Shown here piece after piece: positions 1-7,170 of a stretch of 32,190 bases of DNA; position 1 is the first letter of the stretch; each line of letters begins with the position of its first letter. The stretch lies in IMG/VR virus record IMGVR_UViG_3300030389_002262, positions 1 to 32,190 of that record. One strand, written 5' to 3'. The notes under the pieces were generated by a model. It was not told the origin of the DNA. It saw nothing but the letters and a program-made list of their open reading frames with translations, and made no database searches. The DNA is from a virus. The position numbers were made by a program, and so were the translations under genes.

Positions 1-1
1 T

Positions 2-1492
2 GGTCAGGTATTAAAAACATTTCTTAAAGATGATACATTCTTTCGAGGAATAAGAGGTCCAGTTGGGAGTGGTAAATCTGTTGCTTGTTGCATAGAAGTT
101 TTTCGCAGAGCTATTATTCAAAAGCCAAACAAAGATGGCATACGTAAAAGTCGTTGGGCTATTATAAGAAATACAAACCCACAGTTAAGAACAACAACAA
201 TTAAAACTTGGCTTGATTGGTTTCCAGAAAATGAATGGGGTAAGTTTTTTTGGTCAGTACCTTTTACACATCATATCCAAAAGGCAGATTTAGATTTAGA
301 GGTTCTTTTCTTAGCTCTTGACCGACCAGAGGATGTGAAGAAATTATTGTCTTTAGAATTAACTGGTATATGGATTAACGAAGCAAGAGAAGTTCCCAAG
401 AGTATTATTGATGCGTGTACTATGAGGGTAGGTCGTTATCCATCTATGAGAGAGGGTGGACCAAGTTGGTCAGGAGTGATTGCAGATACCAACGCACCAG
501 AAGAGGACCATTGGTGGGCTATCATGGCAGGTGAAGTTCCTATTCCAGATTATATTCCTATTGAGCAAGCACGTATGTTAGTGAAACCAGATAACTTTAA
601 TTTTTATACACAACCACCTGCAATGATAGAAGAGCATTCAGATGATGGTATTGTTATTGGTTATAATGAAAATAAAAATGCTGAGAATAAAAAGAATATG
701 CTAAAGTCTTATTACAGTAATTTAATTCGTGGTAAAACTAAAAGCTGGATAGATGTTTATGTTATGAATCGACTTGGTTCGATACAGGAAGGCAAAGCTG
801 TTTATCCAGAATTTATTTCAGAAACACATATTGCTACAGAAGAAATACCTGTTGCAGATGGTATACCTTTATACATTGGAGTTGATTTTGGATTAACACC
901 TGCTGCTGTTTTCGGTCAGAAAGTTAGAGGTCGTTGGTTAATACAAGCTGAGATTGTAGCAATTGATATGGGTATTGTTCGTTTCTCTGAGCTTCTTAGA
1001 CAAGAAATAGCAACACGTTTTGGTAATCTTGATGTATATATTTATGGTGACCCTGCTGGTGATTTCAGAGCGCAAACAGATGAAAGTACACCATTTCAAA
1101 TTTTAAGAGGTGCAGGTTTACGTGCAACCCCTGCTCCTAGTAATAGTGTTGACCTAAGATTAGAATCTGTAACATTACAACTTACTAAAATGTCTGAAGG
1201 AAAATCTGCATTTTTGATTGACAGAAGATGCCAAACTCTGATAAAGGGTTTTGAAGGTGGTTATTGTTACAAACGTATTCAAACATCTGGAGAACGCTAT
1301 GATGAAAAACCAGAAAAAAATATGTACTCACATATCCATGATGCTTTACAATATTTATTATTGGGTGCAGGTGAAGGTAAAAAACTTATGAACAATCAAG
1401 CACAAGCACAAGTTGTACAAGCAAATACAAGTTTTGATGTTTTTAACAGACGACCATCCATTCAACGTAAACCTTTTTGGAGTAGAGTATAA
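2..1492 (+). CDS. Terminase large subunit (TerL), 5' end cut by window
   Basis: DNA packaging motor: an ATPase plus nuclease that feeds phage DNA into the prohead through the portal. The frame is open from base 2, so the start codon lies outside the window; about 496 residues are present. The Walker A motif GPVGSGKS is encoded near bases 59-82, only about 19 residues into the visible part. A Walker B-like stretch, TGIWINEAREV, follows at about bases 362-394. The RuvC-like nuclease half shows VDFGLTPAA (near 880), YGDPAGDF (near 1045) and a C-terminal HIHDALQYLL, the usual order of acidic residues in T7-like terminases. The first in-frame GTG, at 335, is internal because it would remove Walker A. 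The stop shares one base with the next start (TAATG). Identification is firm; the exact phage family is not. Confidence 0.95.
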   Translation, partial: GQVLKTFLKDDTFFRGIRGPVGSGKSVACCIEVFRRAIIQKPNKDGIRKSRWAIIRNTNPQLRTTTIKTWLDWFPENEWGKFFWSVPFTHHIQKADLDLEVLFLALDRPEDVKKLLSLELTGIWINEAREVPKSIIDACTMRVGRYPSMREGGPSWSGVIADTNAPEEDHWWAIMAGEVPIPDYIPIEQARMLVKPDNFNFYTQPPAMIEEHSDDGIVIGYNENKNAENKKNMLKSYYSNLIRGKTKSWIDVYVMNRLGSIQEGKAVYPEFISETHIATEEIPVADGIPLYIGVDFGLTPAAVFGQKVRGRWLIQAEIVAIDMGIVRFSELLRQEIATRFGNLDVYIYGDPAGDFRAQTDESTPFQILRGAGLRATPAPSNSVDLRLESVTLQLTKMSEGKSAFLIDRRCQTLIKGFEGGYCYKRIQTSGERYDEKPEKNMYSHIHDALQYLLLGAGEGKKLMNNQAQAQVVQANTSFDVFNRRPSIQRKPFWSRV

Positions 1493-2202
1493 TGTGTCCA
1501 GTTGAAATTGCTGTTGCTTTTGTTGTTGGTGGAGCTATTCAAAGAGACCAAAACAAAAAAGCTAGAATAGCTAGAGAAAAAAAAGAAGCCGAAGCTGCTG
1601 CTAAAGCTGCTGAAGAAGAAGCAAAATTAAAGGCAGAATTAGAAGCAGCAAAAAATCCAACAAGCTTTACTTCTGATTTAGCACCTGGGTTGACATTTAC
1701 TTCTGCTGAAGCAAGAGATGCTTATCTTTTACAGTTAGGTAAAGATTCAGTATCTGAAACTACAGATAATACTACTGATACTACTGATGGTACTACTGAT
1801 GATAGAGTTATTATTAGTTATGATGAAGATGGTAACCCAATTTATGCTGATGATTTAACAGAAAATATAGAAACTTTAGAAGGTGAACTTGAATCTGCAA
1901 AAGAACAAATAACAAGCTTAACAGATGAAATTGAAAATCTTGGTGGTGCAGACCAAGTGTCTAAAGATATACAGAATGTTACTTACACAACTGTTATTCA
2001 AAATATTGAACAAGAACAAGAATTAATTAAATCAAAAAAAGCTGAACAATTAAGAAAAACTCTTGCTCAAAGAAAAAGAATTGGTGAAAAAGGTAGGTCA
2101 TCATTAATAACTGGAACTGCTGGTGGTATTGGTTATTCATCAAATCTAGTAGATAGAACAAGAATTACGCCATCTAACATTAAAGTAATGACTAATGTAT
2201 AA
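1492..2202 (+). CDS. Coiled-coil protein between TerL and portal, function unknown
   Basis: 236 residues. The N-terminus is a short hydrophobic stretch (about residues 2-15, CPVEIAVAFVVGGAIQ). A long charged alanine/glutamate/lysine helix follows (about 18-55), then a threonine/aspartate repeat (about 89-104), a second predicted coiled coil (about 125-150), a basic helix, and the C-terminal motif GRSSLITGTAGGIGYSS. Small podovirus proteins near the terminase or portal often end in a similar glycine-rich GR(A/S)S..LTG..G motif, which suggests a virion-associated protein; that is inference. The Met-Cys plus hydrophobic start followed by a helix resembles the T7 gp14-like protein at 9758. It starts in a TAATG overlap with TerL and overlaps the portal gene by 8 bases, so translation is probably coupled. 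Confidence 0.8.
   Translation: MCPVEIAVAFVVGGAIQRDQNKKARIAREKKEAEAAAKAAEEEAKLKAELEAAKNPTSFTSDLAPGLTFTSAEARDAYLLQLGKDSVSETTDNTTDTTDGTTDDRVIISYDEDGNPIYADDLTENIETLEGELESAKEQITSLTDEIENLGGADQVSKDIQNVTYTTVIQNIEQEQELIKSKKAEQLRKTLAQRKRIGEKGRSSLITGTAGGIGYSSNLVDRTRITPSNIKVMTNV
1771..1800 (+). repeat. ACTACTGAT short tandem repeat inside a coding region
   Basis: ACTACTGAT occurs at 1771-1779, 1780-1788 and 1792-1800, the last two separated by GGT. It encodes a Thr-Thr-Asp repeat. The unit is a multiple of three, so copy-number change would keep the frame. Confidence 0.7.
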
Positions 2203-3820
2203 AGATAATAAGTTATTAGATTTAAGTAAAAATATTTCTGAAAAAACAGAAAAGATTAATTCTTTATTGCTTAATTCATTGCTTAGAAAATATCAGAAAG
2301 CGTCTAATCAAAAAGAAAACTATAAAGATTTGTTTGAGGAATGTTATGAATTAGCTTTTCCTCAAAGAAAAGGTTTCTACGATTCAACAGTAGGAGAAAG
2401 AAGAGATGAGAAAATTTTTGATGAAACTTGTGTCGTGGGTGTTCAAGAGTTCGCGTCAAGGCTCCAGCAAGGGCTTGTCCCAAACTTCGCAAGGTGGGCA
2501 GACTTCCAAGCAGGTTCGGAAACCCCCTCAACGCAAAAAGAAAAAATAAATAATCAGCTTGATGAAGTAACAGATTATGTATTTGAAATAATACAGCAAT
2601 CAAATTTTGCACAAGAAATACATGAATCTTTTATGGACTTAGCAGTTGGTACTGCTGTTCTTGGTGTAGAAGAAGGTAATGCAATAAATCCAATTAATTT
2701 TTCAGCAATACCATTAACAGATGTTGTTTTAGATACTGGACCAGATGATAGGATAGACCATGTGTTTCGTGAAAGAGAAATGCGTTATTCCGATATTAAA
2801 ATAGTTTTTCCAAATGGTTTTTATAATGAAGAACTAGAACAACAGATATTAGAAAATCCAGATTCTAAAACAAGAATATTAGAAATAGTTTGTAAAGATT
2901 ATACAAAGAACAATGAAGATGCTTACTACAAAGCAATTATACATGAACCCTCTGAATGTTTTATTGATTATAAAGAGTTTTCTGGTCTTGGTTCTAATCC
3001 TTTTGTTTGCTTTCGTTGGTCTAAATGTGCAGGTGAGGTCTATGGAAGAGGTCCATTAATGAATGCTCTCTCTGCTATTAAGACTTGTAATCTTACAATT
3101 CAATTAATTTTAGAAAATGCACAGATGGCTATCTCTGGTATTTATCAAATGGATGATGATGGTGTTGTTAATCCAGATACAATATCACTTATGCCAGGGA
3201 CTATTATACCAAAGTCACCAACAAGTGCTGGCTTACAACCTATTAATGCAGCAGGTAGATTTGATGTTGCACAGTTAATACTTTCAGATATGAGAATGAA
3301 TATTAAACGAGCTTTGTATAATGATATGTTAGGCAATCCAGATAGAACGCCAGCTTCAGCAACAGAAGTTGCAGAACGTATGGCAGATTTATCAAGACGT
3401 ATTGGTTCTGCTTTTGGTAGATTGCAAGCAGAAATGGTACAACCTGTATTGCAAAGAATAATATACATATTAAAAAAACAAGGTCGTATAGAAGTTCCAT
3501 CAGTTAATGGCAGGGAAGTTAAAATACGTTCTGTTTCTCCACTTGCACAAGCACAAAACCAAGCTGATATAACAGCAGTAGCAAGATGGCTAGAATTAAT
3601 TCAAAGTGTTTTTGGAGAAAAGCTAGTTAATATATTAATTGATACAGAACAAGTTGCTGCTCAATTAGCAAGAAAATTCGGTGTACCAGATAACATGGTA
3701 AGAGATGAAGAAGATAGAAAGAAGCTTGTTGAAATAATGAATGCTCAAATGCAACAACAAGCACAAATGCAAGGTCAACAACCACCTATCCCATTAAATC
3801 CAGAGAATACACCAGCATGA
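2195..3820 (+). CDS. Portal protein (T7 gp8-like head-to-tail connector)
   Basis: 541 residues, close to the roughly 536 of T7 gp8. It should form the dodecameric ring at the unique vertex through which DNA is packaged and ejected. Recognisable portal features are the N-terminal helical segment with YELAFPQR (about 46-53), the block EFASRLQQGLVPNFARWADF, the conserved wing region, NPFVCFRWSKCAGEVYGRGPL (a typical W...GE.YGRGP connector motif), and a glutamine-rich C-terminal tail (MQQQAQMQGQQPP). Position after TerL and before the scaffold is classic. The ATG at 2195 lies inside the previous gene's last codons. Bases 2431-2540 of this gene are unusually GC-rich (see findings). Confidence 0.95.
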   Translation: MYKDNKLLDLSKNISEKTEKINSLLLNSLLRKYQKASNQKENYKDLFEECYELAFPQRKGFYDSTVGERRDEKIFDETCVVGVQEFASRLQQGLVPNFARWADFQAGSETPSTQKEKINNQLDEVTDYVFEIIQQSNFAQEIHESFMDLAVGTAVLGVEEGNAINPINFSAIPLTDVVLDTGPDDRIDHVFREREMRYSDIKIVFPNGFYNEELEQQILENPDSKTRILEIVCKDYTKNNEDAYYKAIIHEPSECFIDYKEFSGLGSNPFVCFRWSKCAGEVYGRGPLMNALSAIKTCNLTIQLILENAQMAISGIYQMDDDGVVNPDTISLMPGTIIPKSPTSAGLQPINAAGRFDVAQLILSDMRMNIKRALYNDMLGNPDRTPASATEVAERMADLSRRIGSAFGRLQAEMVQPVLQRIIYILKKQGRIEVPSVNGREVKIRSVSPLAQAQNQADITAVARWLELIQSVFGEKLVNILIDTEQVAAQLARKFGVPDNMVRDEEDRKKLVEIMNAQMQQQAQMQGQQPPIPLNPENTPA

Positions 3821-4074
3821 CAAATCAATATATTTCTCTTGATGGTTTTCAAAGAAACAAAGAAAATGATGAAAAAATATCATTAGATATTCATGCTTTA
3901 TTTTCTACACCATCTGGTCAACAAGTTTTAAAATATCTTAAAAGTATTACAATAGAAACTGTTAATGGTCCTAATGTAACAGACATGGAACTTAGGCATC
4001 TTGAGGGTCAAAGATATTTAGTAGGTTTAATTGATAGAAGAATACAACACGCAAACAAAGTGAGGACAACATGA
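3817..4074 (+). CDS. Small helical head-module protein (possibly Bbp19-like)
   Basis: 85 residues, between portal and scaffold and joined to both by ATGA overlaps (3817-3820 and 4071-4074). The core ALFSTPSGQQVLKYL followed by LEGQRYLVGLIDRRIQ resembles the layout of the small Bbp19-type structural family found beside portal genes in some podoviruses: a (S/T)P.G..vl..L helix, then a G.R..vg.l helix. This match is by eye and weak. A role in head assembly is inferred mainly from position. No catalytic motif or membrane segment is seen. Confidence 0.7.
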   Translation: MTNQYISLDGFQRNKENDEKISLDIHALFSTPSGQQVLKYLKSITIETVNGPNVTDMELRHLEGQRYLVGLIDRRIQHANKVRTT

Positions 4075-4850
4075 GTGAAGAAAAAACAGTTGAAGATGTA
4101 ACTAAAGAAGATGTTTCACGTGAAACAACATTGCTTGATACAGCAATGGATACACCACCACCTTCTGAAAAAAAAGAAGAAACAACATCTGAAAGACCAC
4201 CGTGGTTGCATGAAAAGTTTGGCAAACCAGAAGATTTAGCAAAAGCATATGATGAATTATCTTCTAAATTATCTGCAAAAGAAACTGATTACAGAGCAAG
4301 ATTTGAAAAAGAATTAGAAACAAAACTTAATGAATCTCGACCAGCAAAACCTTCAGATTATAAAATAAATGAAGATACACAAAAACTTCTTGATATGGGT
4401 GCAGTACCAGATAATAAATTAATTAATTGGTGGGCTGAACACGCACATAAAAAAGGAATGAATCACGAACAATTTAATGAAGGTATTAATATGTACCTTG
4501 AGCAAATTTCAGAAATTGTTCCAACAGCTGAAAGTGAAAAGAAAAAACTAGGCGAAAATGCAGATGCAAGAATAGAATCTGTATCTTTATTTGCAAATAA
4601 ATATTTTAATGAAGATACATTACCAATCGTACAATCAGTAGCATCAACAGCAGATGGAATTAAAATGTTAGAATACATACAAGAAAAAAGTAAAGATATG
4701 AGTATAAGTTCTAATGATAGTGTAACAAGTATTACTAATGAAGATGAATTAAAACAAATGATGTTATCTGAAGAATATTGGAATCGTTCTAAAAGAAATC
4801 CAGAAGTTGTTAAAAAAGTTGAAGATGGTTATAGAAGATTATACAAATAG
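4071..4850 (+). CDS. Capsid scaffolding/assembly protein (T7 gp9-like)
   Basis: 259 residues, very acidic and rich in Glu, Lys and Ser with almost no cysteine, as expected for an internal scaffold that directs prohead assembly and then leaves. The N-terminal 40 residues are low complexity. They are followed by RPPWLHEKFGKPEDLAKAYDEL (about 43-64), a recurring motif of podovirus scaffolds, then a coiled coil (about 65-85) and PSDYKI...LLDMGAVPDNKLINWWAEHAHKKGM, also typical. The C-terminal helix ends ..VKKVEDGYRRLYK and is basic, the usual coat-binding end. Position directly before the capsid cluster agrees. Its 3' end probably overlaps the start of the next gene. Confidence 0.9.
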   Translation: MSEEKTVEDVTKEDVSRETTLLDTAMDTPPPSEKKEETTSERPPWLHEKFGKPEDLAKAYDELSSKLSAKETDYRARFEKELETKLNESRPAKPSDYKINEDTQKLLDMGAVPDNKLINWWAEHAHKKGMNHEQFNEGINMYLEQISEIVPTAESEKKKLGENADARIESVSLFANKYFNEDTLPIVQSVASTADGIKMLEYIQEKSKDMSISSNDSVTSITNEDELKQMMLSEEYWNRSKRNPEVVKKVEDGYRRLYK

Positions 4851-5370
4851 AAATATTTTTTATAAAAACAATAACTTTAAAATGGTTTCAGCATCTATTA
4901 TAGATGCAGAATATATTGCTAATAATATGCGTAAAAGTGATATATATGAGTGTTCAATATTTAATTTTACACCTTATGATGCAGTTACAAAACCTATTAT
5001 TCATTATCCAAATGAAACATATTCAATAATAATAAATAATAAACTTGTTTGTTTATGTGGAACAGCACCTATTCCAGAAACAAATATGGGTTCTATTTGG
5101 GGTTTGGGAACAGATGATATTGATAAATATTTTGTTTCTTGGTTTAAAAATACAAATAAAACAATAGATATTATGCAAAAAAACTATGAACAAGTAACAA
5201 ATTCTATTCCATTATCTAATAAAAAATACATAAGATGGCTAAGAAAAAGTGGTTTTATCTTTGATAAAAAAACATATTTTAGAAAAAATGAAGAGATGGT
5301 GCAATTTTTTCGTTGCAATTCTTTTTATAATGTTATTTATAATGAAGAATCAGAGCCTGTGATACATTGA
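4825..5370 (+). CDS. GNAT-fold protein similar to T7 gp13
   Basis: About 181 residues. The layout matches T7 gp13 and related phage proteins with a truncated GNAT acetyltransferase fold: an N-terminal D.EYIANNMRKSDIYE helix, a YSIIINNKLVCLCGTAP strand pair, an SIWGLGTDDIDKY loop, and the C-terminal YIRWLRKSGFIF, equivalent to the fl...GF end of GNAT proteins. The acetyl-CoA loop (Q/RxxGxG/A) is not obvious, so it may be structural rather than catalytic; T7 gp13 is needed for virion assembly. The start is uncertain. ATG 4825 lies inside the scaffold gene, the next ATG at 4882 (giving MVSASIIDAEY) is where family similarity begins, and neither has a strong ribosome site. Unlike T7, where gene 13 follows the tail tubes, it sits between scaffold and capsid here. 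Confidence 0.8.
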   Translation: MVIEDYTNRNIFYKNNNFKMVSASIIDAEYIANNMRKSDIYECSIFNFTPYDAVTKPIIHYPNETYSIIINNKLVCLCGTAPIPETNMGSIWGLGTDDIDKYFVSWFKNTNKTIDIMQKNYEQVTNSIPLSNKKYIRWLRKSGFIFDKKTYFRKNEEMVQFFRCNSFYNVIYNEESEPVIH

Positions 5371-5390
5371 GTGACCCTCGGACAATCACA

Positions 5391-5421
5391 TTGATATGTT
5401 AATCAGATAACTCAAGATAAT
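5391..5421 (+). promoter_or_regulatory. Possible promoter before the capsid gene
   Basis: The 80-base gap before the capsid gene is one of the few real gaps in the late region. It contains TTGATA (5391-5396) and GATAAT (5416-5421), 19 bases apart. The spacing is longer than ideal and AT-rich DNA yields such matches by chance. A promoter raising capsid output would make sense, since a terminator follows the capsid pair at 6551. Confidence 0.3.
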
Positions 5422-5450
5422 AATTGTAACTTAATATAGGAGGTTTGCTC

Positions 5451-6266
5451 ATGGCAAACACAATTGATACAGCCTTTATTAAGCAGTTTGAATCTGAAGT
5501 GCATCTTGCCTATCAAAGAATGGGTTCTAAATTAAGAAATACTGTTCGTACTGTAGGTAATGTTGCAGGTAGTGTTGTACGCTTCCAAAAAATAGGTTCT
5601 GGTTCTGCTTCAACAAAGTCTAGAAATGGTATGATTACTCCAATGGAACTAGCTCATACTACAGTAGAAGCAACAATGTCTGACTTCTATGCTGCTGAGT
5701 ACATTGATAAATTAGATGAACTCAAGACAAACATAGATGAAAGGCAAGCTGTTGCTACATCATCAGCTGCTGCTCTTGGCAGAAAAACTGATGAGATTTT
5801 AATAACTGCAATGGATGCAGGTGCTAACTCAACTCAATTACATGATACAAATTCAGCTGTTGAAAAAGCTGATTTGTTATCTGCATTTGAAACAATGGGT
5901 ACTGCAAACATTCCTGAGGATGGACAGCGTTATATTGCTATGCACCCAAAAGGTTTTGCTGACTTATTTTTAATTACAGAATTTGCTTCTAGTGATTTTG
6001 TTGGTGACCAGAACCTTCCATATGCAGGTGGTATGACAATGAAAAACTTTCTTGGTTTTAACATCTTTTCTACATCTGCTGTCGCAGCAGGTAAGAGTAT
6101 GGTTTATCATACTTCTGCTATTGGCTTGGGTGTAGGTGCTGATGTTTCAACAGAGCTTAATTATGTAGCTGAGAAAGTATCCCACTTAGCAACTTCAATG
6201 ATGTCTATGGGTGCTGCTGTTATTGATGATAACGGTATCTATGAACTTCTTGATAATAATACATAG
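5451..6266 (+). CDS. Major capsid protein (HK97-fold type)
   Basis: 271 residues. It forms the icosahedral shell. The start is ATG 5451, because a full AGGAGG (5438-5443) lies seven bases upstream; the in-frame TTG at 5445 is too close to it. The protein begins MANTIDTAFIKQFESEVHLAYQRMGSKLRNTV and contains TVEATMSDFYAAEYIDKLDELK (an E-loop/spine-helix-like region) and RYIAMHPKGFADLF (P-domain-like), ending in the ..MGAAVIDDNGIYELL pattern. This is typical of podovirus capsids of about 270-330 residues. It has the strongest ribosome site and visibly fewer rare-looking codons than its neighbours, fitting a highly expressed gene. No frameshifted extension like T7 10B is seen. Confidence 0.92.
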   Translation: MANTIDTAFIKQFESEVHLAYQRMGSKLRNTVRTVGNVAGSVVRFQKIGSGSASTKSRNGMITPMELAHTTVEATMSDFYAAEYIDKLDELKTNIDERQAVATSSAAALGRKTDEILITAMDAGANSTQLHDTNSAVEKADLLSAFETMGTANIPEDGQRYIAMHPKGFADLFLITEFASSDFVGDQNLPYAGGMTMKNFLGFNIFSTSAVAAGKSMVYHTSAIGLGVGADVSTELNYVAEKVSHLATSMMSMGAAVIDDNGIYELLDNNT

Positions 6267-6277
6267 GAGGTTAAAAT

Positions 6278-6541
6278 ATGGCTTATGCAGCAAGTGGTCT
6301 TTGTAGAATAAATGGAGATTCAAATGGGAATCTTTGGACTTACAATACAGCAGATGCAATTGGCGCTGTAAATACTGCTGGTTATTTTAATAATGCAGTT
6401 AATATGTTGAAAGTTCGTGATGTAATTATTGTCAAAGACACTAATACACCAACTACTCATTTTGTTACTGTTCTTTCTAATAATGGAACAGCAGTAGACG
6501 TATCAGATGGTACAGCTATTGCTGAAACAGATGGCGATTAA
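6278..6541 (+). CDS. Small protein after the capsid gene, possible decoration/head protein
   Basis: 87 residues, mainly beta and rich in Asn, Thr and Asp. The motif NLWTYNTADAIGAVNTAGYFNNAVNMLKVRDVIIV recurs in small proteins encoded just after podovirus capsid genes (the T-A-D...V-N-T-A-G-Y-F pattern). These are usually regarded as capsid decoration or minor structural proteins, and I infer the same here. AGGAGG at 6265-6270 overlaps the capsid stop codon and lies seven bases before ATG 6278, so it should be translated strongly along with the capsid. A strong terminator follows. Confidence 0.82.
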   Translation: MAYAASGLCRINGDSNGNLWTYNTADAIGAVNTAGYFNNAVNMLKVRDVIIVKDTNTPTTHFVTVLSNNGTAVDVSDGTAIAETDGD

Positions 6542-6550
6542 TGTGGAGAG

Positions 6551-6577
6551 AGGGGGGATTAACTCCCCCCTTTTAAT
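6551..6577 (+). terminator. Intrinsic terminator after the capsid pair
   Basis: AGGGGGG (6551-6557) pairs with CCCCCCT (6565-6571) around a seven-base loop, followed by TTTT and AT-rich DNA. It is a compact GC stem and U-tract in the 38-base gap between the capsid pair and tail tube A. It probably causes partial termination, giving more capsid than tail mRNA. Confidence 0.85.
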
Positions 6578-6579
6578 AT

Positions 6580-7170
6580 ATGGTAACAAGCACAGCATCA
6601 AATACAGCAGTTGATATATCTAGTAGGGCATTAATTCTTATTGGTGCTGAACCTATTACATCTTTTGGTGATGGTACTACAGAATCACTTGTTACTTCTA
6701 ATTTATATGAAGATATTGTAAGAACAGCTTTAGTTAATGCTCGTTGGAGATTTGCAACTAATCAATCTGTTTTAAATTTATTAAGTGACGCACCAACAGG
6801 TCGTTATGATAAAGCTTATCAATTGCCAGCAGATAATCTAATGGTTCATTCTGTAACTGTTAATGATAACCTTATTGACTATCAACTCTATGGAGATAAA
6901 GTTTTTGCTGATACAACAGATGCTGATGAAGTAATAGCAGATTATACATTTCGTGCAGATGAATCTGCATTTCCAGCATATTTTACTTTAGCTGTTACAT
7001 ACGCATTAGCAATACCTTTGGCATTATCTATTGCAAGAGATGCTTCACTTGCTAATGCAATTACACAACAGGCAAGTCAATTGATGGCAAAAGCAAGAAG
7101 TATTGATGCACAACAACAAACAACAAGGAAATTAGTTACTTCAAGATTTATTACCAATAGGAGAAGTTAA
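6580..7170 (+). CDS. Tail tubular protein A (T7 gp11-like)
   Basis: 196 residues, the same size as T7 gp11. It is the adaptor ring between portal and tail nozzle. Recognisable features are the N-terminal ALILIGAEPITSF (the ..L..iG..pi.sl motif), the LYEDIVRTALVNARWRFATN helix (Y...r...L....W.fat), YQLPADNLMVHSV, and a C-terminal ATYALA..LA.. helical bundle. The ATG at 6580 lies only a few bases beyond the terminator's U-tract and has no visible Shine-Dalgarno, so ribosome entry may need the hairpin unfolded or read-through mRNA. The 3' end forms a TAATG overlap with the nozzle gene. Confidence 0.93.
   Translation: MVTSTASNTAVDISSRALILIGAEPITSFGDGTTESLVTSNLYEDIVRTALVNARWRFATNQSVLNLLSDAPTGRYDKAYQLPADNLMVHSVTVNDNLIDYQLYGDKVFADTTDADEVIADYTFRADESAFPAYFTLAVTYALAIPLALSIARDASLANAITQQASQLMAKARSIDAQQQTTRKLVTSRFITNRRS

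Noticed and set aside
5371-5450. tRNA gene in the gap before the capsid gene
   Set aside because: No cloverleaf arms or T-loop sequence could be found; only a possible promoter and a ribosome site are visible.
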